Assembly: GCF_040656415.1 (NCBI RefSeq)
Contig: NZ_JBFAMC010000002.1
Span: 1 to 64,000 of the forward strand
Direction of reading: 5' to 3'
DNA length: 64,000 nt
Source of the DNA: Rhodococcus_F sp040656415
GTDB lineage: Bacteria; Actinomycetota; Actinomycetes; Mycobacteriales; Mycobacteriaceae
Position numbers and translations under genes: made by a program. The notes beneath the pieces are model-generated. The model was not told the DNA's origin. It saw only the letters and a list, made by a program, of their open reading frames with translations, and made no database searches. Below are positions 16,785-25,836 of the stretch, in pieces (position 1 is the first letter of the stretch; each line of letters begins with the position of its first letter).

Positions 16785-18296
16785 ATGCAGCCCCTCGACC
16801 TAGTGGTCATCGTGGCGTATTTGGCCGGCTCCGCCTGGCTCGGCCTCAAACTGTCCGGAAAACAGACGAATCTCAGGGGATACTTCCTGGGCAACCGCGA
16901 CCTTCCGTGGTGGGCGGTGTGCCTGTCGATCGTTGCCACAGAAACCAGCGCGCTGACCGTCATCAGTGTTCCCACCGTCGCCTACCTGGGCAACACCACG
17001 TTCATCCAGGTAACCCTCGGATATCTCATCGGGCGCATCGTGGTGGCATTCGTGCTGCTGCCGCGCTACTACCGGGGCGAGATGACAACCGCATACGCCT
17101 ACCTCGGGCTCCGCTTCGGACGCGGGATGCAGAGCACCGCCTCGGTCGCGTTCCTGTTCACCCGGTTGCTCGCCGACGGTGTCCGGTTGTTCGCGGCGGC
17201 CATCCCGATGAAGGTCATCCTCGACGCCTATGGAGTGCACCTGTCCTTCTTCGCGATCATCGCGATCCTCGGGCTGGTCACCATCGGCTACACCTTCATC
17301 GGGGGCATCCGAGCAGTGGTCTGGGTCGACGTGTTGCAGATGGTGCTCTATGTGGTGGGCGGTGCCGTTGCGTTGGTGTTCATCACCCGCAACATCGACG
17401 TCAACTTTCTCACCGCGGCCGCCGACGCAGGCAAGACGCAGATACTCGACTTCACCTCCAATCCGATCTCCGCGCCATACGCGTTCGTCACTGCAGTCAT
17501 CGGCGGCGCCCTGCTTTCAACCGCCTCTCACGGTGTCGATCAGATCATCGTGCAGCGGTTGCTGACCTGCCGGACGGTCCGCGATGCACAGCGCGCAGTA
17601 ATCGGCAGCGCCGTAGTGGTTTTCGTGCAGTTCGCGTTGTTCCTCACGGTGGGACTGGGTCTGTGGAGCTACTACCAAGGCCGCACACCCGAGCAGCTGG
17701 GACTGAGCACAGGCGACGAAATCTTCCCGACCTTCATCGTCGAAGGCCTGCCTGTCGGAATCTCGGGATTGCTACTTGCCGGGATCATGGCCTCCGCGAT
17801 GAGCACGTTGTCCTCGTCGCTGTCGGCTCTGTCATCGTCGACAATGGCCGACCTGTACGAAAAGTTCACCCGCCGCACGCTCTCCGACGCCCAAGGGCTG
17901 CGCTTGGGTCGCATCTTCACCCTGGGCTGGGGACTGGTATTCATCGGTGCCGCCGCCCTCTTCACCGGAACCGACAATCCCGTGGTCGAACTCGGCCTGT
18001 CTGTGGCAGGCCTGACCTACGGCGGCCTGCTCGGCGCATTCTTCCTGGGACTGTGGGTCCGCAGGGCGCGTCAGGTCGACGCAATCATCGCCTTCGGGGC
18101 CGCCGTCGTCACAATGTCCTATCTGTTCCTCTTCCACGAGACTCTGGTTGGTTTCACCTGGTACACGGCAATCGGCGTCGTGATCACCCTCGGGCTCGGA
18201 TACCTGCTGTCCCGGCGGCATCCCACAGAGTCACCCCAGGCCGTCGTGAACGTCGCCGACACGGAGTCCGTCGCCGGGAACGACGTCGCACCGTGA
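16785..18296 (+). CDS. Sodium:solute symporter (SSS family), probable amino-sugar uptake
   Basis: This 503-residue polytopic protein has about 13 hydrophobic helices with the SSS-family layout, beginning IVAYLAGSAWLGLKLSG. The family features GRIVVAFVLLPRYYRGEMTTAYAYL and TASHGVDQIIVQRLLTCR are present in pieces. It lies 39 bases after anmK with GGAG before its ATG, so it is probably the last gene of the recycling operon. The context suggests sodium-driven import of MurNAc, anhydro-MurNAc, GlcNAc or a small muropeptide. Such a transporter in a murQ-anmK operon replaces the PTS (MurP) used by enteric bacteria. Substrate is inference. Confidence 0.88.
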   Translation: MQPLDLVVIVAYLAGSAWLGLKLSGKQTNLRGYFLGNRDLPWWAVCLSIVATETSALTVISVPTVAYLGNTTFIQVTLGYLIGRIVVAFVLLPRYYRGEMTTAYAYLGLRFGRGMQSTASVAFLFTRLLADGVRLFAAAIPMKVILDAYGVHLSFFAIIAILGLVTIGYTFIGGIRAVVWVDVLQMVLYVVGGAVALVFITRNIDVNFLTAAADAGKTQILDFTSNPISAPYAFVTAVIGGALLSTASHGVDQIIVQRLLTCRTVRDAQRAVIGSAVVVFVQFALFLTVGLGLWSYYQGRTPEQLGLSTGDEIFPTFIVEGLPVGISGLLLAGIMASAMSTLSSSLSALSSSTMADLYEKFTRRTLSDAQGLRLGRIFTLGWGLVFIGAAALFTGTDNPVVELGLSVAGLTYGGLLGAFFLGLWVRRARQVDAIIAFGAAVVTMSYLFLFHETLVGFTWYTAIGVVITLGLGYLLSRRHPTESPQAVVNVADTESVAGNDVAP

Positions 18297-18474
18297 AGCG
18301 CGCACGGGCAGGGCGCGGTCGGCTGTTCGAGTCCGTGTAATCACACCAGCGATAGCTACTCCCGCCCCGGTGTCGATGTTGTACTTTCTGATGTGGGCGG
18401 GGGCCCGACACAGGGTGTGGCCCGTGGCATTTCCACTACGCGCGACAAATTCGAGGTTCAGGGGAGGAATTCAG

Positions 18475-19506
18475 GTGACGAGTTCGAAGGTTGGGCGCGC
18501 TCGCGCTCTTGCGGCGGCGGTTCTGGCTGCCGCATCGCTGGTTGTCGTGCCGGCTACGGCACTAGCCGAGAACGGTACAGCGACCGCACCAAGCGGGTCT
18601 GCGGCTTACCTGGCGAAATTCACCGAGAACTCCGATCGCAAAGTAACCATCTCGGTGTATTCGCCGTCGATGGACCGCAACATCCCCCTCGAGATCATCC
18701 TGCCTGCTGACATGAGTCAGCCGAGGCCGACGCTGTATCTCCTGAACGGCGCCGGCGGAGGAGAGGACTCCGCCACGTGGCAGCGCAGGTCCAATGTGAT
18801 GGATTTCTTCGTGGACAAGAACGTCAACGTAGTGACTCCACTCGAGGGTGCCTTCAGCTACTACACCGACTGGGAGAAGGACGATCCGAAACTCGGTCGC
18901 CAGAAGTGGCAGACCTTTCTGCTCGAAGAGCTACCACCAGTCATCGACAAGACGTTCGGCACCAACGGAATTCAGTCCATTGCTGCGATCTCGATGACCG
19001 CAACCTCGGTACTCAACCTCGCAATCGCCAAGCCTGGCTTCTACGAGAGCGTCGGCTCCTACAGTGGCTGTGCCGAGACCAGTACCTGGGCGGGTCAGAA
19101 TGCGATCCGTACGGTCCTCGCCCTGCGGGGCGGTGCCGATGTGACCAACATGTGGGGTCCACTCGACGGCCCAGGGTGGGTGGCGAACGACCCGGTCGTC
19201 AATGCTGAAAAGCTGCGCGGCACAGAACTGTACATCACCACGGGCTCCGGGCTGCCCGGCCCCCATGACAGGCTGGACGGTCCCCGGATCAATGGACAGG
19301 TCGACAAACTTGCCGAGCAGATCATCGTCGGTGGCGTCATCGAAGCTGCAACCAACTACTGCACCCACAACCTCGCCAATCGGCTCGCTCAGTTGAACAT
19401 CCCCGCCACGTTCGACTTCCGGCCCGCTGGCACTCACTCGTGGGGCTATTGGCAGGACGACCTGCACAACTCCTGGCCGATGATCGCACGGTCGATGGGA
19501 ATCTGA
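18475..19506 (+). CDS. Antigen-85-like mycolyltransferase/esterase, secreted
   Basis: This 343-residue protein has a signal peptide (AAAVLAAASLVVVPATALAE) and an alpha/beta-hydrolase fold of the esterase D/antigen 85 family. Such enzymes transfer mycolic acids to trehalose or arabinogalactan outside the membrane. The nucleophile elbow reads AAISMTATSV, keeping the Ser but replacing the two flanking Gly of the usual GLSMAGSS. A late His lies in GTHSWGYW. The GTG at 18475 is preceded by GGGGAGG; the frame upstream to 18370 lacks a signal. It suggests the host is a mycolata. It converges on the RpiR gene. Confidence 0.87.
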   Translation: MTSSKVGRARALAAAVLAAASLVVVPATALAENGTATAPSGSAAYLAKFTENSDRKVTISVYSPSMDRNIPLEIILPADMSQPRPTLYLLNGAGGGEDSATWQRRSNVMDFFVDKNVNVVTPLEGAFSYYTDWEKDDPKLGRQKWQTFLLEELPPVIDKTFGTNGIQSIAAISMTATSVLNLAIAKPGFYESVGSYSGCAETSTWAGQNAIRTVLALRGGADVTNMWGPLDGPGWVANDPVVNAEKLRGTELYITTGSGLPGPHDRLDGPRINGQVDKLAEQIIVGGVIEAATNYCTHNLANRLAQLNIPATFDFRPAGTHSWGYWQDDLHNSWPMIARSMGI

Positions 19507-19533
19507 ACCATCGCCCGAAACTGCGTGTTTCGT

Positions 19534-20439
19534 TCAGTGCTTTCGCGTTCTGCTGCTGCTGAGGGCTTCGTGGGTAGCGGCAACTGCACGGGTAGTGCGG
19601 TCAAAGGTTCGTTGTGCAATGGCGACAAAAATACAGTCGATAGCCATGAGATGGCTGATCCGGCTGGAGAGGGCGGCGGGACGAAAGATGCTGTCGCGTC
19701 CTGCCGCATACACGACGTGATCTGCGTGGGTGGTGAGCGTAGAGCCGTCGACACTGGTCACGGCAACAGTGCTTGCGCCGGCCTTGTGTGCTTGGCGCAG
19801 AAAGGCGAGGGTTTCGCTGGTTTCCCCGGAATGCGAGATCGCGATGGCCACGTCGCTCGGTGCCAGTAGGACAGCCTGGGTAACAGCGAGATGGTTGTCG
19901 GCGGGAGCATGACTGATCAGACCGATGCGAGTCAGCTTCTGATGAAGGTCGGCGGCGATCAGTGACGATGCGCCTGCGCCGTAGAGGACGATCTTGCGTG
20001 CGGCCACGACGGCATCGGCAATACGGTCAATCACTTCTGCATCGAGATGGGCTGCAGTTTCGCGCAGCGCGCGCTGCTCGGCGCCCGAGATCTTGTCGAT
20101 GACATCACGTATCGAGTCGGAGACAGTGATATCTCCGGTGATCTGATCCTCTTGGCGACGCTGTCCCACTGCGGTGGCCAACGCCAGCCGCATGTCTGGG
20201 TAGCCGCGGAAGCCCAAGGTTCGCGCCGTCCGGACAATCGTCGCCTCGCTCGTGCCCACCACCTGCACCAAGTCGTGCAGCGTGGACCGCGACACCAGTG
20301 CAGGGTCGTCGAGGATCAGCTGCGCGACCCGCGCGGAGGCCGGTGGGAGGGAGGGGAGAAGAACGCGCACTCGTGCGACGAGCGCATCGGGGTCGATGTC
20401 TGGGGAATAATCGGCGGAACGGGACTTCGAGTCACTCAC
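19534..20439 (-). CDS. MurR/RpiR-family transcriptional regulator
   Basis: This 301-residue regulator has an N-terminal HTH_6 domain (STLHDLVQVVGTSEATIVRTARTLG in pieces, residues about 52-76) and a C-terminal SIS domain (VLYGAGASSLIAADL, then ISHSGETSETLAFL) that binds phosphosugars. In E. coli the relative MurR represses murQP and senses MurNAc-6-phosphate. Here the murQ-anmK operon ends 1.2 kb away, and the same 16-bp palindrome occurs before both that operon and this gene, so I infer that it controls both. The GTG start at 20439 has AGGAG at a good spacing. Confidence 0.9.
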   Translation of the reverse strand: MSDSKSRSADYSPDIDPDALVARVRVLLPSLPPASARVAQLILDDPALVSRSTLHDLVQVVGTSEATIVRTARTLGFRGYPDMRLALATAVGQRRQEDQITGDITVSDSIRDVIDKISGAEQRALRETAAHLDAEVIDRIADAVVAARKIVLYGAGASSLIAADLHQKLTRIGLISHAPADNHLAVTQAVLLAPSDVAIAISHSGETSETLAFLRQAHKAGASTVAVTSVDGSTLTTHADHVVYAAGRDSIFRPAALSSRISHLMAIDCIFVAIAQRTFDRTTRAVAATHEALSSSRTRKH

Positions 20440-20452
20440 AACTTCTCCTGAA

Positions 20453-20468
20453 GAAGGTATTTTTCTTC
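20453..20468. promoter_or_regulatory. Candidate RpiR/MurR operator at its own gene
   Basis: GAAGGTATTTTTCTTC, which extends to 6-bp arms AAGAAG/CTTCTT (20451-20470), lies directly before the ribosome-binding site of the RpiR gene. It matches the site at 13539-13554 in 14 of 16 bases. The position fits autorepression. Confidence 0.6.
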
Positions 20469-20604
20469 TTTCTTAGCCGCGAGGAAGGTTGTTACCGTCA
20501 CTCAGATGCAGCCTACATCGGCTGTATCGGTTGGGTTTCCGCCTGGAGAGCGGCTTCGCGAGTTCGCGCTGCCCAAACTGGTCAACGGGAGAAATCGGGC
20601 AAGC

Positions 20605-22317
20605 TCAGGAATGGACGCCGCGCATCGCCATGATCTTGAGCGCGAGCGACAGATCGAGTCGCAGAGCGGGGTTCTCGGTGAAGGACCCGAGTATCTTCTC
20701 GAGTTTCGCCAGCCGATACCGCAGCGTGTTGTAGTGAAAGTGCAGTTGACGTGCTGTTTCTGCGATATTGATGTTGGTGGCGAGGAGCACCTCGAGAGTA
20801 CGTCGCATGTCCCGCGCCTCAGCGGTGTCCTCGGTGAGCTCACGCAGGGTTTCCTGGGCGAACGACTCGAGTTCGCTTTCGTCCTCGACAAGGCTGAGTA
20901 GTCGGCAGACACCCAACTCGTCGAAGTGCGTCACCGCCTGGGCGCCGGAGAGCTGACGCCCTATCTTCAGCGCCGTCTTGGCTTGGTTGTACATCGCGGG
21001 AATACCGTCCACTGTCGTCACCGGACGGGATACGCCGACCCCGAACTGGCTTCGCCCGCCACCGCCGCCTCGCACGGATTCGACGAGTTCGTGGACACGG
21101 TTCTTGGCGTCGGTGCCGGACTCCATCAGCATCACGGTCTCCGTTGCCAAGCCGACGACGGCGGCACCGGGATCGCGGTCGGCCACGGCGCCGGCGAAGG
21201 CCCGCGCCTGTCTTTCGACCAAGGGCATCCGAGCCGGTACCGACAACGTGTCCTCGACTACCGGATCGGGTTCGATCACGACGACGACCACCGGCCGGTC
21301 CAGGTCCCAGCCGAACGTCCGCGCATGCGCGACGACGTGCTCATGCTCGCCACCACGGCCGCGCAGCAGATCACGGATGAAGTTGGCCCGGTGCTTCTCC
21401 TCCACCGACGACACGACCAGTTCCTTAGCGACGACCAGCGCACACACCGAGGCCGCCTGCTCGAGGATGTAGAGATCCTCACTGCTCAGCGTGCGCTCCG
21501 TGCTGTGGAGCACCAGTCGGCCGTGATCGATCCCATTGGCAGAAATTGCCGAGACCACGACGAACTCGCCATCGAGGTTGTGCAGACCGAGACCGCCATC
21601 GATCGAATCGGTACGCAGCCGCCCGGTGGAGTCGAGCGCACGGCTCCCCACCAGACGTCGCAGTTCGGACTCGTTGCCGGAATGGCAGATTCGGCAGCCG
21701 TCGGGCGTGGTTATCAGCACCGCACCGGACATCTCGCGGGCAATCGACGCTGCGAGTTCATCATGGCCACCGCCGGCCATAACGAGGTCTACAAGCAGTT
21801 TGCGCAGGCGGTCGGCCGTGAACACGGCATCGACCTGCCGGTCCCATAGCTCCGCGAGGTCACCGGCCAGCGCATGCTCCAGGGAAAACAAGTCGTCGAC
21901 GACAACGACGGGGAACCCCAGTTGGGTGGCCTCGTCGATCATTCCGTCGGGCAGTTTGGCCACCCCGTCGTCGAGTCGCACTGCAAGCCCGGACGCCGAT
22001 CCCCTGTGGAGACGGGCGAGGAAAGCGTCGATCGGCTCGACAAGTCTGTTCAGGACGGACGTCGAGGTGATGAGCAACTGCCCGGGACGCAACCACGGAC
22101 CGATATCTGGCACAGCCATCACGGCAACGGTCGACACGTCGCGCGCGACCTCGACATCGCCTGCCACAACTCTCGGTGAGAGCAGTAACCCGGAGGTCAT
22201 GATGTCGACGAACCTTACCGGCGGAAAGCTGAGCTCCAGCTCCGTCTCGATGTCAGTCGACAGCCGGCACGCCGCAGCGGATCGGCCGATGCTTTCCGTC
22301 GTCACCGCCCACCCCAC
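20605..22317 (-). CDS. PucR-family transcriptional regulator
   Basis: This regulator of up to 570 residues has an N-terminal purine-catabolism PucR domain (FVDIMTSGLLLSPRVVAGD), a GGDEF-like middle region (QFGVGVSRPV, YNQAKTALKIGRQL) and the C-terminal PucR helix-turn-helix (LEVLLATNINIAETARQL, then HYNTLRYRLAKLEKILG). Such proteins activate catabolic operons in response to a small ligand. The best target is not evident: its neighbours are the RpiR gene and a lysozyme gene. The start is uncertain between the GTGs at 22317 and 22305. Family assignment is firm. Confidence 0.88.
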   Translation of the reverse strand: MGWAVTTESIGRSAAACRLSTDIETELELSFPPVRFVDIMTSGLLLSPRVVAGDVEVARDVSTVAVMAVPDIGPWLRPGQLLITSTSVLNRLVEPIDAFLARLHRGSASGLAVRLDDGVAKLPDGMIDEATQLGFPVVVVDDLFSLEHALAGDLAELWDRQVDAVFTADRLRKLLVDLVMAGGGHDELAASIAREMSGAVLITTPDGCRICHSGNESELRRLVGSRALDSTGRLRTDSIDGGLGLHNLDGEFVVVSAISANGIDHGRLVLHSTERTLSSEDLYILEQAASVCALVVAKELVVSSVEEKHRANFIRDLLRGRGGEHEHVVAHARTFGWDLDRPVVVVVIEPDPVVEDTLSVPARMPLVERQARAFAGAVADRDPGAAVVGLATETVMLMESGTDAKNRVHELVESVRGGGGGRSQFGVGVSRPVTTVDGIPAMYNQAKTALKIGRQLSGAQAVTHFDELGVCRLLSLVEDESELESFAQETLRELTEDTAEARDMRRTLEVLLATNINIAETARQLHFHYNTLRYRLAKLEKILGSFTENPALRLDLSLALKIMAMRGVHS

Positions 22318-22437
22318 TCGTCTGGCCTTTGAATGTTCACGCGTCTTCGCGTGCGATGACCTTAAGTGTCCATACGAGTGTGGTCAAACGCTGCCGAAAG
22401 AATCATCACCTTCCTGCACACCGTCAACGGAGACGAA

Positions 22438-23184
22438 CTAGCTTCCGAACGGCGGCGCGCTGTTGGAGTACCGCGCGAAATCACCTTGCGCACCGCTGTA
22501 GACGTTGAGGTCCACGTCGCCGATCACACCGGGGATGCGCCCGCTGCTCGTGTACTGCCAGAAGGTCCAGTTGCTCCAACCGCCCGGCAAAGGCCCTGGC
22601 GCGCTCTGGCCGTTGTAATCGGCAATCCACAGGGGATAGTCGCTGAACTCGGTGGTATTTGCCATCGCCGTACGCCAGAAATACGGGTACGTGTAGATGA
22701 TCGGTTGACGACCGGTGAGGGCCCGAACCGTGTTCAGATAGCGGTGGGTCCAATCGATCAATGCCGCAGGTGGAAGACCATTCGACACTTCCAGGTCGAG
22801 GACGGGTGGCATGTCACCTGGCCCGTTTAGCCCCAGCACGATCGTGGAAAAGAACGCGGCCTGCAACTCGGGTGACTGCGTCGGGTCGGCGTAGTGATAG
22901 GCGCTGCGAGAAATTCCCGCCAACCGCATCGCGATGGAGTCCTCGACGAAGTAGGGGTTGATGTAGTCGAGACCTTCGGTGGCCTTGACCATTGCGAAGT
23001 CGTGGCCTGCGCCCCGGACTGCGAACCAGTTGATCGACGCACCACCTGGGTGTTGCCACGACGCCACGTCGGGGCCTCGAATCTGCTCGGCGGCTGCGAT
23101 ACCTGGTACCGCCATCAGGACAGGCGCCACCAGCAGTAGTGGCACGATCTTGAAGAACCTGCGGACCTTCGTCTCGATTGCCAT
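22438..23184 (-). CDS. Secreted GH25 lysozyme (1,4-beta-N-acetylmuramidase)
   Basis: This 248-residue protein has a signal peptide (IVPLLLVAPVLMAVPGIAAA) followed by one GH25 domain. Family residues are GPDVASWQH, the FAMVKATEG strand, the catalytic DLE in PPVLDLEVSNG, and DVDLNVY at the end. It cuts the MurNAc-GlcNAc bond of peptidoglycan outside the cell, so it could supply muropeptides to the nearby murQ-anmK pathway. There is no wall-binding domain. The ATG at 23184 gives the correct signal peptide. Confidence 0.92.
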   Translation of the reverse strand: MAIETKVRRFFKIVPLLLVAPVLMAVPGIAAAEQIRGPDVASWQHPGGASINWFAVRGAGHDFAMVKATEGLDYINPYFVEDSIAMRLAGISRSAYHYADPTQSPELQAAFFSTIVLGLNGPGDMPPVLDLEVSNGLPPAALIDWTHRYLNTVRALTGRQPIIYTYPYFWRTAMANTTEFSDYPLWIADYNGQSAPGPLPGGWSNWTFWQYTSSGRIPGVIGDVDLNVYSGAQGDFARYSNSAPPFGS

Positions 23185-23326
23185 TAGCCGAGGGTATCGC
23201 CTGTAACCGGTGTACGAGTGGCAACGCGCGAGGGAGAAAAATTCGGGTTTGCTCGGTAGGAGAACCGCTCAGCACCCCCGGCAAGTGGCTCGAGGTGGCA
23301 GCGGACCGCCTGCGATCGTCTCGGGC

Positions 23327-24205
23327 CTAAGCCTTGGCGTCCGTCCCGGCCGCCACTTCGAGACGGGTTGACGCGTTCACCTTCTCGATGGCATCGATAA
23401 CGGACCCTGGATCATCCAGCGGGACAAACGTTCTCGCCTGAGGAACCTCGATCAAAGTCGAGTTGGGGAAAACGGCCTCCAGGCGCCTGCCGAGCCTTGG
23501 CGTAAAAAGCCGGTCACGCTGTCCCCACACGAGGAACACAGGCTTGGTGAATTGGTGAAGCCGAGTCGATACACCGACGAGATCGCTGGCGGTGATTTGC
23601 CGCGCCAGAATTGCCAGATCTCGGCAGATGCGAGAGTCGTTCCGGCACGGCTCGAACCAGGCTTTGGTGAGCTCCGCGTAGTCATTCGTAAGCAGGTCGT
23701 ATCCGAACGGCGAGTGGCGCAATGGAAGCAGCAGCCGCATCGCGGTGAACATTGTCTTTATGGATACCGGACCGCGCATCAGTTGCAAAGTCAACGTGAA
23801 CGGAAATGGCGGGAACTTCTCGAAGGCGTCGCAGTTGGCCAGAACCAAGCGTCCGACGTGGTCCGGGTAATAGTCCACCACCACTTGGCACAGTCCACCG
23901 CCGGTATCGCTACCGACAAGCGTCACATCGGTCAGATCGAGGGCATCCATCAGATCGCGGATGAGCGTCGCCAGGCCGGCAAAAGACAATGTGACGGTGT
24001 CATCCACCGGAATGGTATGAGAACCCAACGGCAGCGTGGGCATGACGCACCGAAATCCGCTGCGGGCTAACGACTCGGCAACCCCTGTCCACAGCCGGTA
24101 ATCGACACAAAGACCGTGGATGAAAAGCACTGGCGGATATGCCGAGTCCTCGGGTCCTAACACGTGATACTTGATTGTTGCCTGGTCCAGCGTGACTTGA
24201 GGCAT
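23327..24205 (-). CDS. Alpha/beta hydrolase with Asp nucleophile position
   Basis: This 292-residue protein has a standard alpha/beta-hydrolase fold starting at LFIHGLCVDYRLW (oxyanion-hole HG). The nucleophile elbow reads LVGSDTGGGL, with Asp instead of Ser, as in haloalkane dehalogenases and epoxide hydrolases. The acid is probably in WGQRDRLF. At the place where the catalytic His is expected, the sequence reads ARTFVPLDDP, with Thr where such enzymes usually have His before FVP. It may lack hydrolytic turnover or use another residue. I chose the ATG at 24205 (MPQVTL), since the frame upstream to 24370 is not protein-like. Confidence 0.82.
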   Translation of the reverse strand: MPQVTLDQATIKYHVLGPEDSAYPPVLFIHGLCVDYRLWTGVAESLARSGFRCVMPTLPLGSHTIPVDDTVTLSFAGLATLIRDLMDALDLTDVTLVGSDTGGGLCQVVVDYYPDHVGRLVLANCDAFEKFPPFPFTLTLQLMRGPVSIKTMFTAMRLLLPLRHSPFGYDLLTNDYAELTKAWFEPCRNDSRICRDLAILARQITASDLVGVSTRLHQFTKPVFLVWGQRDRLFTPRLGRRLEAVFPNSTLIEVPQARTFVPLDDPGSVIDAIEKVNASTRLEVAAGTDAKA

Positions 24206-24742
24206 GTCAGCTACTCTCCTACGAACACCTGCCTGATGTGGTGTTCGCCTTGATCGAGTCAGGTCCATCGGGTCCCGCGTCTCGGGGCCCTGACCCTGGC
24301 TGGTCCCCTGTACTGAGTTCACCTGGAATTGGAGCCAGGTTGTTGTTGATCTGAATTCACTTGACTTCACAGGCGATTGGGTGTGCCTGCATTGCGGAGC
24401 CTACTCGGGCGGAATGCCATAGTCCAGAGTCGATGACCGTGGTTGTGCTCGTACTCCAAATCGACGGGCAGCTGCCTTCTTCGCCCCGGAATCGCCCCCG
24501 AAATGCCTTCCCCCGCAAGCAGGAGGGGCTCCACCGCCGGCCCCCGATCTTGCCCGTCGGCGTGCGCGTCGCGGTTTCCTACCGAGCTCGTTCCGGAGTC
24601 GTCCCGGATCCGGCGAACGGCTTCCCACGATCGCCGGTGCCCGTCAATGAGAGCTGTCACACAGCGGTGCGATAGTGTGCTCCGCGTCCGAACCGTTGCC
24701 CGAAATGTCCGGATTCGGGATTGCTTGGAAGGAGCTAAGAAA
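24206..24742. other. Divergent intergenic region without a gene
   Basis: This 537-base stretch separates the divergent hydrolase and DUF4190/DUF4352-type genes. Long open frames cross it but have no ribosome-binding sites or recognisable products. GGAAGGAG (24728-24735) at its right end serves the next gene. I see no repeat or strong hairpin. Confidence 0.5.
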
Positions 24743-25639
24743 TTGGAGCAACAGTGGGGGGAAGCGCCGAACACCCCATATGCAGGTGGCCCCACCCCAT
24801 ATGCAGGTGGCGCCACCTCACCTACAGGTGACCCGATGAAGCCCCCGTTCGAACCGCAGGCTCCAGCGAAAGAGAAGAACACGCTCGGGCTCATCGCGTT
24901 GATCGTCTCCGTGGTCGGGTTCATCTTCGCGATCATCCCAGGAGCGTTCATCGTCGGGTGGATACTGCTCCCGGTTGCCTTCATTCTCGGGATCATTGGG
25001 CTGACTCAGTCCGGAAAAGCCAAGGGCACAAGCATCACCGCGGTGGTTGTCTCCATTGTCGGGGTCATCGTCGGCTTCGTGGTTTTCTTCGTCGTGGTCG
25101 CGAATGCCGTCGACGAAGCTTTCAGTGAATCGGACCTGTTCGCGGACTCCCCGCTGACCATCACCGACAACGGTGCAGACGATTCCGACACCGGTAGCGG
25201 TTCCGACGCCGGTAGCGGTTCCGACGCCGGTAGCAGGGCGAACCCGCTCCCGATTGGTGAGACGGCAAGCAACGAAGACTGGGAGATCACGCTCGGCACT
25301 CCCCGTGAGGCGGGCGCCGAGATCGCAGCCGAGAATCAGTTCAACGACGCTCCAGAGGCGGGTATGGAGTTCTGGATCGTACCGATCACAGCCACCTACT
25401 TGGGAGACAGCACCGCGACTCCCTGGTTGGATCTCACCGCCGAGTTCGTCGGTTCGGACAACCGGACCTACGACGGGTACTGCGGAGTCATCCCCAACTC
25501 GATCGACGATGTCGGCGAGTTGTACACAGGCGGTGTGGCCGAGGGCAACATGTGTGTAGCCGTCCCCGCCGGCGCCGATGGACTGTGGACGATGTCCACC
25601 GGCTTCTTCGGTAAGCCCTTCTTCTTCACCGCCAAGTAG
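24743..25639 (+). CDS. Membrane protein with DUF4190-like and DUF4352-like domains
   Basis: This 298-residue protein begins with a Pro/Gly repeat region (two copies of TPYAGG), then two membrane helices of the DUF4190 type (IALIVSVVGFIFAIIPG and VVSIVGVIVGFVVFFVVVAN). A linker with repeats of GSGSDA comes next, then a C-terminal domain resembling DUF4352 (EWEITLG-type strand, EFWIVPITATYLGD). The C-terminal domain should lie outside the membrane. The TTG at 24743 is the likely start because GGAAGGAG lies 7 bases upstream. Function unknown. Related C-terminal domains occur at 37.2 and 47.8 kb. Confidence 0.8.
   Translation: MEQQWGEAPNTPYAGGPTPYAGGATSPTGDPMKPPFEPQAPAKEKNTLGLIALIVSVVGFIFAIIPGAFIVGWILLPVAFILGIIGLTQSGKAKGTSITAVVVSIVGVIVGFVVFFVVVANAVDEAFSESDLFADSPLTITDNGADDSDTGSGSDAGSGSDAGSRANPLPIGETASNEDWEITLGTPREAGAEIAAENQFNDAPEAGMEFWIVPITATYLGDSTATPWLDLTAEFVGSDNRTYDGYCGVIPNSIDDVGELYTGGVAEGNMCVAVPAGADGLWTMSTGFFGKPFFFTAK
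25190..25237 (+). repeat. Short tandem repeat in the linker of the DUF4190/DUF4352-type protein
   Basis: An 18-base unit, GGTAGCGGTTCCGACGCC or a close variant, occurs nearly three times and encodes repeated Gly-Ser-Gly-Ser-Asp-Ala. The length of this flexible linker could vary between strains by slippage. Confidence 0.6.
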
Positions 25640-25646
25640 CAGTCGC

Positions 25647-25670
25647 GAACGTCACCGTAGGCTGACGTTC
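25647..25670. terminator. Hairpin between convergent DUF4190/DUF4352-type and FtsX-type genes
   Basis: An 8-bp stem GAACGTCA/TGACGTTC with an 8-base loop lies 7 bases past the stop of the plus-strand gene and is followed by TTGT. It probably ends that transcript. Confidence 0.55.
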
Positions 25671-25836
25671 TTGTAGCGTGACCACCGAACATCCTGCCGA
25701 TCAGTTCAAACCGCAGGTCCTCGGACTTGTCGGTGAGGGCGACTCGTGTTCCGATCGCGACGGCAGGGTGGTCGGTGGTGCGCTCGACCAGGAATCTCGA
25801 CGAGCCACCCAACGTCGGCGGCCCCACGGGCCGCAC

